Shown: positions 1 to 10,855, counted from the first letter of the stretch. The stretch: 64,000 nt of DNA from Alphaproteobacteria bacterium (GCA_020632955.1 JACKEO010000018.1:1-64000); one strand, 5' to 3'. Made by a program: numbers and translations. The notes: generated from the letters alone by a model not told the origin.

Positions 1-2014
<2,014 letters not shown>

Positions 2015-2121
2015 GGACCGTGTGCGAGGCGGACATCGTACCGGGACATCCCCTCCTTACACGCTGGAGCGGACAGGAAGAGGTCGGTGAACCGGCTAGG
2101 CAACCCCGGGACGAGGTGGGC

Positions 2122-4119
2122 GTGGCACTCGAGCTCGATCTGCTGAACGAGGCCCAGCGTCGGGCGGTCACCGCGCCCGACGGTGCCCACCTCGTGATCG
2201 CGGGCGCCGGAACGGGCAAGACGAGCACGCTCACGCACCGCGTCGCCTGGCTGATCGAGCAGGGCGTGTCGCCCTCGGCCATCGTGCTGCTCACCTTCAC
2301 GCGCCGCGCCGCGCACGAGATGCTCGAGCGCGTGTCGCGCATGACCGGTGGCGCGCGGGGCGTGCGCGGGGGCACCTTCCACGCCTTCGCCACGCGCGCC
2401 CTGCGCCGCCACGCCGATCGCCTCGGCTACACGCCGGCCTTCACCATCCTCGACCGCAGCGACGCCGAGGGGCTGGTGGGCATGATCCGCTCGGAGCTCG
2501 GCCTCGGGGGCAAGGGCCGTCGGTTCGCCACCAAGGGCACGATCCTCGGCGTGCTGTCCCGCGCGGTGAACACCAGCCGCACCCTCGAGGAGGTGCTCGA
2601 GAGCCAGTACCCGCAGTACGCGGGCGACGTGGCCGACTTCGAGGCGATCGCGCGGCGCTACGCCGAGCGCAAGCAGCAGCAGGGCGTGGTCGACTTCGAC
2701 GATCTGCTCGTGCTCCTCGACCGGCTGCTCTCCACCCACGACGAGGCCCGCCGCGCGCTGTCGGAGGCGTCGCGGCACGTGCTCGTCGACGAGTACCAGG
2801 ACACCAACCGTCTGCAGGCCCGCATCGCGGCCCGGCTGGCCAGCGTGCACGGCAACCTCATGGTGGTGGGCGACGAGGCGCAGAGCATCTACGCCTTCCG
2901 CGGCGCCGACGTGGAGAACATCCTCCAGTTCCCGCGGCTCTTCGACGCCTGCGCGATCACCACGCTGGAGGAGAACTACCGCTCCACCCAGCCCATCCTC
3001 GATCTCGCCAACGGCGTGCTGGCCACGGCCGCGCAGGGCTACGACAAGCACCTGCGCAGCCCCCGTCGCGGCGGCGCGCGCCCGGTCCTGTGGGATCTGG
3101 CCGACGAGCACGCCCAGGCCGACGTGGTGCTGGGCGAGCTGCTCCGGCTGCACGAGGAGGAGGGCCTGCCCTTCGCCGAGCAGGCGGTGCTGGTGCGCGC
3201 CGCCCACCACAGCGCGCTGCTCGAGGTGCTGCTCGCCGAGGCCGGCATCCCCTTCCGGAAGGTGGGCGGGCTGCGCTTCACCGAGGCGGCCCACGTCAAG
3301 GACGTCTTCGCGCTGCTCCGCCTCGTGGCCAACCCGCGCGACGTGCTCGCCTGGTTCCGGGTGCTGGGCTGGTTCGAGGGGCTCGGCGCCCGCACGGCCC
3401 AGACGCTCGCCGATCGCATCGCCGACGCCCCCGAGCCCCGCCTCGACCCGGTGCCGTGGCAGTCCAAGCGCTTCCACGCCGATCTCGTGTCGCTGGCCGA
3501 GCTCCTCGTGCAGCTCGAGGCGCGCCTCCACGACCTGCCCGATCTCCTCGAGACCGCGGTGGCCTGGTACCGGGAGCGGCTGCCCCTCATCCACGAGGAC
3601 TGGAAGCGTCGGGTGCGCGATCTCGAGGCCCTGGGCCTCCTGGCCGAGCGCGCCGGCACGCTCGAGGCGCTGCTCGCCGATCTGGCCCTGGACCCGGTGG
3701 AGCAGGCCGAGGTCCACCCCACCGGGCACGACGACCTGCTCACCATCTCCACCGTGCACTCCGCCAAGGGGCTCGAGTGGGACGCCGTGCAGGTGCTGCA
3801 GCTGTCGGACGGAAGCTTCCCCAGCGGCTTCGCGCTCGACGAGCCCGACGAGCTCGAGGAGGAGCGTCGCCTCCTCTACGTGGCGGTCACCCGCGCGCGA
3901 CGTCACCTGGGCCTGATGGTGCCCCGCTTCGTGCGGCAGCGCCGCGGTCCCGTGCTGGGGCCGGGCTGCGTGCTGCTGGAGTCCATCGACGACCTGGCGC
4001 AGCTCGTCGACGTGCGTCGCACGGCCGGGGGTGCCTACACCCTGGGCGTGCGCGGCGCGCCCGACGCGGCGGAGCGCGGCCGGCTGGCGCGCTTCCGCGA
4101 CGTCTTCGGCGACGGATAG
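2122..4119 (+). CDS. UvrD/Rep/PcrA-family superfamily 1A DNA helicase
   Basis: ATP-dependent 3'-5' DNA helicase of 665 residues, predicted to act in repair or replication restart in the cytoplasm. Visible motifs in order are: the Q-like N-terminus LLNEAQRRAV; Walker A GAGTGKT (about residue 30); motif Ia LTFTRRAA; motif II DEYQDTN; motif III GDEAQSIYAFRGA; motif IV ENYRST; motif V TVHSAKGLEWD; and motif VI YVAVTRARR. It is somewhat shorter than E. coli UvrD (720), with a short C-terminus lacking the Tudor-like tail. GTG is chosen as start because GAGG lies 5 bases upstream and the conserved Q-motif begins a few residues later; earlier in-frame codons would add an unconserved extension. It is convergent with the GGDEF-EAL gene (16 bp gap). 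Whether it is the cell's UvrD, Rep or a paralogue cannot be told. Confidence 0.93.
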   Translation: MALELDLLNEAQRRAVTAPDGAHLVIAGAGTGKTSTLTHRVAWLIEQGVSPSAIVLLTFTRRAAHEMLERVSRMTGGARGVRGGTFHAFATRALRRHADRLGYTPAFTILDRSDAEGLVGMIRSELGLGGKGRRFATKGTILGVLSRAVNTSRTLEEVLESQYPQYAGDVADFEAIARRYAERKQQQGVVDFDDLLVLLDRLLSTHDEARRALSEASRHVLVDEYQDTNRLQARIAARLASVHGNLMVVGDEAQSIYAFRGADVENILQFPRLFDACAITTLEENYRSTQPILDLANGVLATAAQGYDKHLRSPRRGGARPVLWDLADEHAQADVVLGELLRLHEEEGLPFAEQAVLVRAAHHSALLEVLLAEAGIPFRKVGGLRFTEAAHVKDVFALLRLVANPRDVLAWFRVLGWFEGLGARTAQTLADRIADAPEPRLDPVPWQSKRFHADLVSLAELLVQLEARLHDLPDLLETAVAWYRERLPLIHEDWKRRVRDLEALGLLAERAGTLEALLADLALDPVEQAEVHPTGHDDLLTISTVHSAKGLEWDAVQVLQLSDGSFPSGFALDEPDELEEERRLLYVAVTRARRHLGLMVPRFVRQRRGPVLGPGCVLLESIDDLAQLVDVRRTAGGAYTLGVRGAPDAAERGRLARFRDVFGDG

Positions 4120-4135
4120 CGCGGACGCCCGGGGG

Positions 4136-6109
4136 TCAGAGGCGCCAGCGATCGCCGCGGAGGTGCTCGTCCACCTGGTCGCCGCCCATGGCGCGGGCGT
4201 ACAGCCAGCCCTGGCCCAGCGTGCAGCCCGCGTCGACGGCCGCTGCGTGCTGTGCCTCGGTCTCGACGCCCTCGGCCACGATCGCGAGGTCGAGGGAGCG
4301 CCCGAGCTGCGCCACGGCCCGCATGAGGGCCTGGCCCCGCTCGCGCCGCTGGAGGTCGGCCGCGTCGGTCTTGGCGACGTACTCGCGGTCGAGCTTGAGC
4401 ACCGAGACGGGGAACTCGGCGAGGTAGCGGAGCGAGGTGTAGCCGATGCCGAAGTCGTCGATCATCAGGGGCACGCCGGCGGCCTGGGCCTGCCAGAGGC
4501 GATCGCGCCACGGGCCCTCGGTCTCGAAGAGGCCACGCTCGGTGAGCTCGAAGCGCACCTGGCCCGCCTCGATGCCGTGGCGCTCCACGGTGTTCTTCAC
4601 GAAGTCGGGGAAGTCCTGGCGGATGAGCTGCGCCGCCGCGAGGTTCGCGCTGACCCAGGGGGCGCGGTCGCCGAAGGTGGCCTGCCAGCGGGCCGTGTCG
4701 GCGCAGACCTGGTCGAAGACCCACTCGCCGATGGGGATGACGAGGCCCGTCTCCTCCGCGGCCGAGATGAAGGACCCGGCGCGCAGCAGGCCGCGTCGCG
4801 GGTGGTGCCAGCAGATCAGGGCCTCGAGGCCCACCACGCTGCGGTCCGACAGGTCGACGATCGGCTGGTACAGCAGGTCCAGCTGGCCCTGCTCCAGCGC
4901 GCTCGCGAGCTCGGCCGCCAGGGTGGTCTGCTCGTTGAGGTGCCGCTCCAGGGACTCGTCGAACACGCGCACACGGCCCGTGCCCTCCTGCTTGGCGGCG
5001 TAGAGCGCCGCGTCGGCGTGCCGGAGGTAGTCCATGGGGCGCCAGCTGCGACCGCCGGCGGTCACCACGCCGACGCAGGCGGGGAGCTGCACGAGGTGGC
5101 CGCGGATGCGGACCGGATCGGTGAGCGCGTGCACCACGCGGTCGGCCAGGCGCTCGGCGCCGCTGCGGGTGTCGCACGAGCTGGCGAGGATGGCGAACTC
5201 GTCGCCGCCCACGCGGGCCACGGCGTCGGTCTCGGGCACGGCCTCCTGCAGGCGGGCCGCGGTGACGCGCAGGTACTCGTCCCCGAAGGCATGACCCAGG
5301 CGGTCGTTCACCTTCTTGAAGCCGTCGAGGTCCACGTAGAGGAAGGCGAAGTCGGGGACGTCGCCCCGGTCGAGCGCGGCCACCATGCGCTCCAGCTCGG
5401 CGGAGATCGCGCGGCGGTTCAGCAGGCCGGTGAGGTGGTCGCGGTGGGCCAGCTCGCGCTGGCGGCGCTCCGACTCGCGGAGCGCGGCGTGGGCGCGCTT
5501 GCGCTCGGTGATCTCGTGGTAGTGGCCGACGATGCAGTTCATCGGCTCGATGCCGAGCATGTTGTGCAGCACGCTCTCCACCCACACGACGTGGCCGTCC
5601 TTGTGGACCACCCGCTGCTCGATGTGGATGGACCGGCCGGGCGCACCCAGCAGGTAGACGAACTTGCGCGCGGCGTCCTCGAGGTCCTCCGGGTGGATGA
5701 GCTCGTACCCGGGGCGGCCGTAGCGATCGTGCAGCGAGTGGCCGGTGATGGCGCAGCTCCGGCTGCTCATCCAGATGGTGCGGCTGTGCTCGTCGTACAG
5801 GATGATGCCGCTGTAGGCGCTCTCGAGCAGCGCGCGCACGACCTCCGGCGAGAAGGTGAGCTCCAGCATGTCGTCGGGCGTGGCGCCCGGCGGGAGCGGC
5901 GGCAGGGCAGCGAGCGCGGGCGGCAGCGGCGCGGCGTCGGGGAGCACGCCCTGCGACTGCTGCGGCGCGTCGGCCGTCGGCACCTGGCCGGCCTGCGGCG
6001 CGTCCGTCGGCATCTGCTGGCTGCCCTGACGAACCTGGGCGCTGTCGACCGAGGGCACCTGCGCGCCCTGCACATCGGTCGGAAGCGTCGGCTTGGACGC
6101 GTCGCTCAT
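4136..6109 (-). CDS. PAS-GGDEF-EAL protein (cyclic-di-GMP turnover)
   Basis: Cytoplasmic 657-residue protein with both c-di-GMP domains. A Pro/Ala/Gln-rich N-terminus of about 75 residues precedes a PAS domain (about 95-220, PAC ending HYHEITERKRA), a GGDEF domain with intact GGDEF motif (ARVGGDEFAIL), and an EAL domain. The EAL domain keeps GLEALI, the NLAAAQL Asn, the LTER Glu, IDDFGIGY, LKLD and AEGVE, so catalytic residues for phosphodiesterase activity look complete. The product-inhibition I-site (RxxD five residues before GGDEF) reads PETD and so lacks its Arg. There are no membrane helices, so PAS presumably senses an intracellular ligand or redox state. The ATG start has GGAGG close upstream. 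It may be bifunctional, or the GGDEF domain may serve as a GTP sensor for the EAL domain. Confidence 0.94.
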   Translation of the reverse strand: MSDASKPTLPTDVQGAQVPSVDSAQVRQGSQQMPTDAPQAGQVPTADAPQQSQGVLPDAAPLPPALAALPPLPPGATPDDMLELTFSPEVVRALLESAYSGIILYDEHSRTIWMSSRSCAITGHSLHDRYGRPGYELIHPEDLEDAARKFVYLLGAPGRSIHIEQRVVHKDGHVVWVESVLHNMLGIEPMNCIVGHYHEITERKRAHAALRESERRQRELAHRDHLTGLLNRRAISAELERMVAALDRGDVPDFAFLYVDLDGFKKVNDRLGHAFGDEYLRVTAARLQEAVPETDAVARVGGDEFAILASSCDTRSGAERLADRVVHALTDPVRIRGHLVQLPACVGVVTAGGRSWRPMDYLRHADAALYAAKQEGTGRVRVFDESLERHLNEQTTLAAELASALEQGQLDLLYQPIVDLSDRSVVGLEALICWHHPRRGLLRAGSFISAAEETGLVIPIGEWVFDQVCADTARWQATFGDRAPWVSANLAAAQLIRQDFPDFVKNTVERHGIEAGQVRFELTERGLFETEGPWRDRLWQAQAAGVPLMIDDFGIGYTSLRYLAEFPVSVLKLDREYVAKTDAADLQRRERGQALMRAVAQLGRSLDLAIVAEGVETEAQHAAAVDAGCTLGQGWLYARAMGGDQVDEHLRGDRWRL

Positions 6110-6192
6110 GGTGTCCTCCCAGCCTGCCGGTCCGGTGACCGACGACGAGAGCGGAATCGGCGATCCACCCCGAGGACTTGAGCGCATTGTTG

Positions 6193-6246
6193 GGTATCGT
6201 ATCGGAAGCGGTCCAAGCGAAAGAATCGAGCAGATCGAGCGATACC
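6193..6246. repeat. Spaced inverted repeat GGTATCG...CGATACC
   Basis: A perfect 7-base inverted repeat (GGTATCG at 6193-6199, CGATACC at 6240-6246) with a 40-base spacer lies in the ~220 bp divergent intergenic region between the GGDEF-EAL gene and the small membrane protein gene. This stretch is visibly less GC-rich than the coding DNA, as expected for promoters. The repeat could be paired half-sites for a looping regulator. A 7-base match over this distance can also occur by chance. Confidence 0.25.
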
Positions 6247-6331
6247 GTTCTGGATGATGTCGGCGCGGCCTCGACGGCCTTCATCCGGTACCCGTCGATG
6301 CCGATTGGCGGGGGCCTGGACTGGAGGTCCC

Positions 6332-7003
6332 GTGTTGTTTGCCGTGTTCGCGGTGCTGACCCTGGTGGCGCTCGGTGCGGGCCTGATCTACGTGCGTTCG
6401 CTGCCCGAGACGCCGGGCTGGACCCATGAGCGGCGGCGCCACGCAGAGCGGCTCGACCACGCCGTGCGCGAGCACGAGCTGGTGGACGCCTCGCTGCCCC
6501 CGCTGTTGGGGGCCGATGGACGCAGCGCGCTCGCCCGTGGGGTGCGCGGCGACACCCTGCTCGTCTTCCGGCGTGTCGGGGATCGGCTCGACTGCGACAC
6601 CGTGCGCTGGTCGGCGGTGGCCGAGGCCTCGGTGTCCGAGGACGTCTACGTGCCGTCGCCCCAGGCGCGCGGGACGACGTCGCCCAAGGTCCGTCGCGTG
6701 GAGCTGACGGTGGGCACCCGCACGGTGGGCGTCCCCTCGGTGACCGTGGCCACCCTCGACGGGGACGTGGCCATGGGCAGCGACGCGCACCTCGCCGCGC
6801 GCGACCTCGCCCGCGCCTGGCGGGCCCGCCTCAGCTGGGGCTCGCTGGAGGGCGAGTCCTCCGAGCAGCCGACCGATCCCGGGGTGGGGGACGGCGTGGA
6901 GGATCGGCGCGCCCGCGCGCTCGCGGAGGCCCGTCGCCTGCTCGACCTGCGCGAGCGTCGCGACGACATGGCCCGTCGCCAGCGCCGCGAGTCGCCGGTG
7001 TAG
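6332..7003 (+). CDS. Small single-pass membrane protein, unknown function
   Basis: I do not recognise a family for this 223-residue protein. An N-terminal hydrophobic segment of about 20 residues (LFAVFAVLTLVALGAGLIYV) is followed by a soluble mixed region and an Arg/Glu-rich helical tail (about 190-223). It is therefore probably anchored in the inner membrane by its N-terminus. GTG is chosen as start because GGAGG sits 4-5 bases upstream and the membrane helix begins immediately; an upstream in-frame ATG would add a basic stretch with no ribosome-binding site. It is monocistronic and ends at a hairpin shared with the convergent aidB gene. Confidence 0.7.
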   Translation: MLFAVFAVLTLVALGAGLIYVRSLPETPGWTHERRRHAERLDHAVREHELVDASLPPLLGADGRSALARGVRGDTLLVFRRVGDRLDCDTVRWSAVAEASVSEDVYVPSPQARGTTSPKVRRVELTVGTRTVGVPSVTVATLDGDVAMGSDAHLAARDLARAWRARLSWGSLEGESSEQPTDPGVGDGVEDRRARALAEARRLLDLRERRDDMARRQRRESPV

Positions 7004-7008
7004 CGGCG

Positions 7009-7031
7009 CCTGGCGCGGTCAGCGCGCCGGG
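7009..7031. terminator. Bidirectional hairpin between convergent genes
   Basis: A 9-bp stem (CCTGGCGCG pairing with CGCGCCGGG, one G-T wobble) closes a 5-base loop (GTCAG). It lies in the 35-bp gap between the membrane protein stop and the aidB stop. There is no T-run on either side, so it would be a weak intrinsic terminator or an RNA 3'-end stabiliser serving both genes. Confidence 0.5.
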
Positions 7032-7038
7032 GGCGTGC

Positions 7039-8691
7039 TCAGGCGTCGACCGGCGCCCAGGCGCGCCGCAGGATCTCCCGCACGTGCGTGCCCGCCGGCA
7101 GCGTGCCGAGGGCGTGGCCCCAGTCGCCGCCGAGGCGGGTGGCGAGGAAGGCGTCGGCCACCTCGGCGGGCGCGTGGCGCACCAGCAGGGTGGCCTGCAA
7201 CGTGAGCGCGCACCGCTCGACCAGGGAGCGCGCCCGCCAGGCGGGATCCTCGTCGCTCGTCCAGGCCGCCTTCACGCCGTCGATGGCTGCGTCGAGGCGA
7301 CGGTCGGCGCCGCGCCCCGTCTCGAGCTCGGCGAGGAGGGCGGCCACGGTCTGCGGCTCGCGCCCGGCCGCGCGGAGCACGTCGAGGCAGATCACGTTGC
7401 CCGAGCCTTCCCAGATGCCGTTGAGGGGCGCCTCCCGGTAGAGGCGCGGCAGCACGTGCTCCTCGACGTAGCCGGCGCCCCCGAGGCACTCGAGGGCCTC
7501 GGCCACCACGGGCGGGCAGCGCTTGTTCGTCCAGTACTTCGCGATCGGCACGGCGATGCGGCCGAAGGCGGCCTCCTGCGGGTCGTCGGCGTGGTCGTAG
7601 GCGCGGGCCACGCGGAAGGCGAGCAGGGCGGCGGCCTCCACGTCGAGGGCCAGGTCGGCCAGCACGTTCTGCATGAGCGGCTGCTCGATGAGCCGCGCGC
7701 CGAAGGCCTTGCGGTGGCAGGCGTGGTGGATGGCCTCCACGAGCGCGCGACGACCCAGCGCCGCGGCGGCGAAGGTGGTGTCGAGGCGGGTGTGGTGCAC
7801 CATCGCGATGATGGTGGGCACGCCGCGCCCCTCCTCGCCCACCCGCTGCGCCCAGGTGTCGAGGTACTCGATCTCGCTGCTGGCGTTGCTGCGGTTGCCC
7901 AGCTTGTCCTTGAGGCGCTGCACGAAGAAGTTGTTGCGCGTGCCGTCGGGCAGCCACCGGGGGACGAGGAAGCAGGTGATGCCCGCCTCCGTCTGCGCCA
8001 GCGTGAGGAAGGCGTCCGACATCGGGGCGGAGCAGAACCACTTGTGGCCGGTGAGGCGCCAGCCCTCGCCGTCGCGCACGGCCCGCGTGGTGTTCGCCCG
8101 CACGTCGGAGCCGCCCTGCTTCTCGGTCATCGCCATGCCGAGGGTGGCGCTGCTCTTCTGGTCGGCCGGGATCATCCGCGCGTCGTAGGCGGTGGCCGTG
8201 GCCCGGGGCTCCCACACGCGGGCCACCTCGGGCTCCTCGCGGAGGGAGGGCACCACGGCGTAGGTCATCGTGAGCGGGCAGCACACGCCGGGCTCCACCT
8301 GGCCCAGCAGGTAGAGCTGGGCGGCGTGGGCGGCATGACCTCCGCGCTGCGTGGTGGTCCAGGGCAGGTTGTGCACGCCGTGGGTGCGTCCCAGGCCCAT
8401 CATCGTGTGGTAGGCGGGGTGGAAGTCCACCTCGTCCACCCGCTGGCCCCGACGGTCGAAGAGGCGGAGCTCGGGCGGGTGGTGGTTGGCGTCGTCGCCG
8501 GCCGCGAGGATCTCGGGCCGGCCGAGCACCTCGCCGAAGGCCAGTGCGCGGTCGACCGCCCAGGGGCCGGCCTCGCGCGCGAGGGCCTCGCGGGCGGCCG
8601 TGTCGGCGGCGAACAGGTTCCAGCCCTCCAGCGGAGGGACCTGGTTCGTGACCTCGTGCGTGGGGAGCGAGGTGAGGGGACGCAGGGACAT
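7039..8691 (-). CDS. aidB: AidB-family acyl-CoA dehydrogenase
   Basis: Flavoprotein of 550 residues, the length of E. coli AidB (about 541). AidB-specific stretches are clear: TEKQGGSDVRANTT, LTGHKWFCSAP, RLKDKLGNRSNASSEIEY and NGIWEGSGNVICLDVLRA. E. coli AidB is induced in the response to alkylating agents, binds DNA through its C-terminal part and has weak isovaleryl-CoA dehydrogenase activity; whether this homologue protects DNA or oxidises branched acyl-CoA is open. The ATG is preceded by GAGGG. It follows a hotdog thioesterase gene by 27 bp on the same strand, so the two are probably co-transcribed, and that neighbour favours an acyl-CoA role. The end abuts a hairpin shared with the opposite gene. 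Confidence 0.9.
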   Translation of the reverse strand: MSLRPLTSLPTHEVTNQVPPLEGWNLFAADTAAREALAREAGPWAVDRALAFGEVLGRPEILAAGDDANHHPPELRLFDRRGQRVDEVDFHPAYHTMMGLGRTHGVHNLPWTTTQRGGHAAHAAQLYLLGQVEPGVCCPLTMTYAVVPSLREEPEVARVWEPRATATAYDARMIPADQKSSATLGMAMTEKQGGSDVRANTTRAVRDGEGWRLTGHKWFCSAPMSDAFLTLAQTEAGITCFLVPRWLPDGTRNNFFVQRLKDKLGNRSNASSEIEYLDTWAQRVGEEGRGVPTIIAMVHHTRLDTTFAAAALGRRALVEAIHHACHRKAFGARLIEQPLMQNVLADLALDVEAAALLAFRVARAYDHADDPQEAAFGRIAVPIAKYWTNKRCPPVVAEALECLGGAGYVEEHVLPRLYREAPLNGIWEGSGNVICLDVLRAAGREPQTVAALLAELETGRGADRRLDAAIDGVKAAWTSDEDPAWRARSLVERCALTLQATLLVRHAPAEVADAFLATRLGGDWGHALGTLPAGTHVREILRRAWAPVDA

Positions 8692-8718
8692 GGAGCCCTC
8701 CGGCGCGGACGCGCCCGA

Positions 8719-9150
8719 TCAGGAGGAGGCCAGGGCCTCCAGCGCCGCATGCACCTCGTCGGGCAGCGGCGCCTTGGTGCCGGCACGGTAGTCGAAGGAG
8801 AGGATGCGGGCGTCGCCCTCGGCGACCACCACCGCCTTGTGCTCGCTCACCACGCGGAAGACCATGGTGAAGCGATCGGACTCGAGGTCGCGCACGCCGG
8901 CGCCCACCGCGACGGTGTCGGGGAAGGCCACCGGCTTGCGGAAGACGCAGCCGGTGCGGGCCAGGATGGGACCCGCGCCGCCCGCGCGCATGGCCGCCAG
9001 CCAGCCCACCTGCTCGAAGAGCGCGATGCGCGCATCCTCGAACCAGCGGAAGTAGCGCGTGTTGTTCACGTGCTGGAAGGCGTCGAGGTCGCCCCAGGCC
9101 ACGGGCACCCGCACCACCACGGGCAGGTCGAACAGGAGGTCGTCGGTCAT
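8719..9150 (-). CDS. YbgC-like acyl-CoA thioesterase (4HBT hotdog fold)
   Basis: Cytoplasmic 143-residue single hotdog-domain protein. The catalytic-loop signature WGDLDAFQHVNNTRYFRWFED, with the conserved Asp in GDLD and the HVNN motif, places it in the 4-hydroxybenzoyl-CoA thioesterase/YbgC/FadM group, which hydrolyses acyl-CoA thioesters as homotetramers. It is first gene of a probable two-gene unit with aidB, and divergent (59 bp) from a second, PaaI-type thioesterase. The acyl chain specificity cannot be read from sequence. Confidence 0.88.
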   Translation of the reverse strand: MTDDLLFDLPVVVRVPVAWGDLDAFQHVNNTRYFRWFEDARIALFEQVGWLAAMRAGGAGPILARTGCVFRKPVAFPDTVAVGAGVRDLESDRFTMVFRVVSEHKAVVVAEGDARILSFDYRAGTKAPLPDEVHAALEALASS

Positions 9151-9209
9151 GCTCGCGGGGTAGCGCGGAGGCGCCCGGCCGGCGACTAGCCCTCCACACC
9201 GGAGCGACC

Positions 9210-9626
9210 ATGTCCCTCGAGCTCGACGCCGCGGGCCTCGTGGCCTTCCTGGAGGAGCACTTCCCCCAGGCGCTGGCCACCGGCTTCACCATCGATCACG
9301 TCGGCGAGGACGGGGTGTCCGTGGGCCTCGTCACCGACGATCGGCACCTGCGTCCGGGGGGCACGGTGATGGGTCCCGTGCTCATGAGCCTGGCCGACAC
9401 GTCCACCTACCTGGCCATCCTGGCGCGGGAGGGTCCGCTGGCCCTGGCCGTCACCTCCAGCCTGGAGCTGCACTTCCTGCGGCGTCCCCGTCCGGGGCAC
9501 CTGGTGGCCCACGCGCGCCTGCTCAAGCTCGGGCGCCGGCTGGCGGTGGCCCAGGTGGACATCCGCGCGAACGGCGAGGCCGCCCCCGTGGCCCACGGCA
9601 CGGTCACCTACAGCCTGCCCCGGTGA
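9210..9626 (+). CDS. PaaI-like thioesterase (hotdog fold)
   Basis: Cytoplasmic 138-residue hotdog protein. The motif HLRPGGTVMGPVLMSLADTS corresponds to the central-helix HG-x-G-G signature of the PaaI/YdiI family, with the first His/Arg-Pro-Gly variation seen in many of its members; the conserved acidic residue lies in the ADTS turn. The C-terminus (AHGTVTYSLP) matches the end of the second strand. It probably hydrolyses short or aryl acyl-CoAs. It is divergently placed from the thioesterase-aidB pair, which suggests a shared function in CoA-ester handling. GGAG lies just before the ATG. Confidence 0.85.
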   Translation: MSLELDAAGLVAFLEEHFPQALATGFTIDHVGEDGVSVGLVTDDRHLRPGGTVMGPVLMSLADTSTYLAILAREGPLALAVTSSLELHFLRRPRPGHLVAHARLLKLGRRLAVAQVDIRANGEAAPVAHGTVTYSLPR

Positions 9627-9702
9627 GGAGGACCACGTCTCGGAGGTTCGCCTCAAGCCTGCGGAGGAGGCGCCGATCGGGAGGACCTGAGCAGGAGTCC
9701 CG

Positions 9703-9873
9703 ATGCGGCGCTTCCTCGTCGACGATCGCGGCGTGACCGCGGTGGAGTACGGCCTGATCACCGTGGCCGTCGTGCTGATCGCCCTCATCATGATCGAGGC
9801 GACGGGCGATGCCATCGCCACGATGGCGAACGACGTCCGCAGCCACCTCGTCGGCGGCACCCCGGGGAGCTGA
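9703..9873 (+). CDS. Flp/Fap-type pilin subunit
   Basis: A 56-residue reading frame matching the Flp family of short type IVb pilins. A basic leader (MRRFLVDDRG) ends in Gly, then comes VTAVEYGLI with Glu at +5 and Tyr at +6 after the Gly, the hallmark of Flp prepilin processing. A 20-residue hydrophobic helix (LITVAVVLIALIMIEATG) and a short polar tail follow. AGGAG lies 6 bases before the ATG. The prepilin would be cleaved after Gly10 by a TadV-type peptidase and assembled by a Tad secretion machine. No tad genes lie in this window, so it is an orphan here. The family call is strong for so short a gene because the processing motif and helix are both present. Confidence 0.8.
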   Translation: MRRFLVDDRGVTAVEYGLITVAVVLIALIMIEATGDAIATMANDVRSHLVGGTPGS

Positions 9874-9946
9874 TCCGGTCCGGCCGTGCGTCGACGGGCG
9901 CGCGGCGACGGATCCGGGGTAGGCTGGCCCGGAGTCCGGAGGTCTC

Positions 9947-10855
9947 GTGCGCCGCGTCCTGCTGCTCGCCCTCGTCGCGGGATGCGCCTCCTCTCCCGAC
10001 GTCGAGAAGGGAGACGGCGTCCCCGACACCGACGATCAGGACTCCACGGTCCCCGACACCTCCGACACGGGGGACACAGGTGCCACGGGCGACACCTCCG
10101 ATCCCGGCGACTCCGGCGACACCGGTCCGGCGGACTCCGGCGACAGCGCCGCGCCCTGCGCCGCCGACGCGAACGAGCCCTTCGACCTCGCGTCGCCGCT
10201 CGTGCGCACGCTCGTCGACGGCGTGCCCACCAGCCTGTCGGGCGTGCTCGACGGCGTCGGTGGCGCCGACAGCGACGCGGTGCGCGTGGTGCTCCAGGCC
10301 GGCTGCAGCGTCACCGTGGCGGCCACCCCGTCGTCGAGCGTGCCCTACCGCTTCCGCCTCTACGACGGCGGCGGCGCCCCGCTGGCCGATCTCGTGCGCA
10401 CCGGCGCGCAGACACGCACGGTCACCGACCTGCTCGCCGGTGGCGCCGTCCTGCTCGAGCTCGTCGTGGAGACCCCGGGCACCTGCATCGCCTACGAGGT
10501 GGTGGCCACGATGACGTGCCCTGTCGGCGACTCCGGTGACTCGGGCGACAGCGGCGATTCCGGTGACTCGGGCGACTCCGGTGACTCTGGCGACTCTGGC
10601 GACAGCGGCGACTCGGGTGACAGCGGCGACACGGGTGACAGCGGCGACTCCGGGGACACGGGCGACAGCGGTGACTCCGGGGACACGGGCGACAGCGGGG
10701 ACTCGGGTGACTCCGGCGACAGCGCCCCCTGGGTGCCCGACACCGCGTGGTGCCAGGGCGACAGCGGCCCCGGCTGCGATCAGTGGCCCCCCGACACCGA
10801 CACGGGACCCTGGCCGGGTGACTCCGGGTGGCTCGACTCGACCTCCCCTCCGTGA
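9947..10855 (+). CDS. Lipoprotein with long Asp-Ser/Thr-Gly repeat
   Basis: Predicted surface or periplasmic lipoprotein of 302 residues. The signal peptide ends in the lipobox LVAGC (Cys about 13). A Thr/Asp/Gly-rich stretch is followed by a compact domain (about 65-190) with two Cys (AGCSV and GTCIAYEV) that resembles bacterial pre-peptidase C-terminal-type beta domains. A run of about 23 DSG/DTG units and an Asp/Pro/Trp-rich tail complete it. The start is GTG with CGGAGG upstream. The repeat is highly acidic and likely extended or Ca-binding. It shares this repeat style with several other exported proteins in the window. Function unknown. Confidence 0.8.
   Translation: MRRVLLLALVAGCASSPDVEKGDGVPDTDDQDSTVPDTSDTGDTGATGDTSDPGDSGDTGPADSGDSAAPCAADANEPFDLASPLVRTLVDGVPTSLSGVLDGVGGADSDAVRVVLQAGCSVTVAATPSSSVPYRFRLYDGGGAPLADLVRTGAQTRTVTDLLAGGAVLLELVVETPGTCIAYEVVATMTCPVGDSGDSGDSGDSGDSGDSGDSGDSGDSGDSGDSGDTGDSGDSGDTGDSGDSGDTGDSGDSGDSGDSAPWVPDTAWCQGDSGPGCDQWPPDTDTGPWPGDSGWLDSTSPP
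10522..10728 (+). repeat. Tandem Asp-Ser/Thr-Gly codon repeat
   Basis: About 23 nine-base units encode Gly-Asp-Ser or Gly-Asp-Thr. Units differ at synonymous positions (GGC/GGT/GGG, GAC/GAT, TCC/TCG/TCT/AGC), so the repeat is more regular at protein level than at DNA level. Confidence 0.9.

Noticed and set aside
10522..10728. Tandem repeat as a possible CRISPR array or VNTR
   Set aside because: Units are 9 bases with no spacers, are in frame, and encode a protein repeat.
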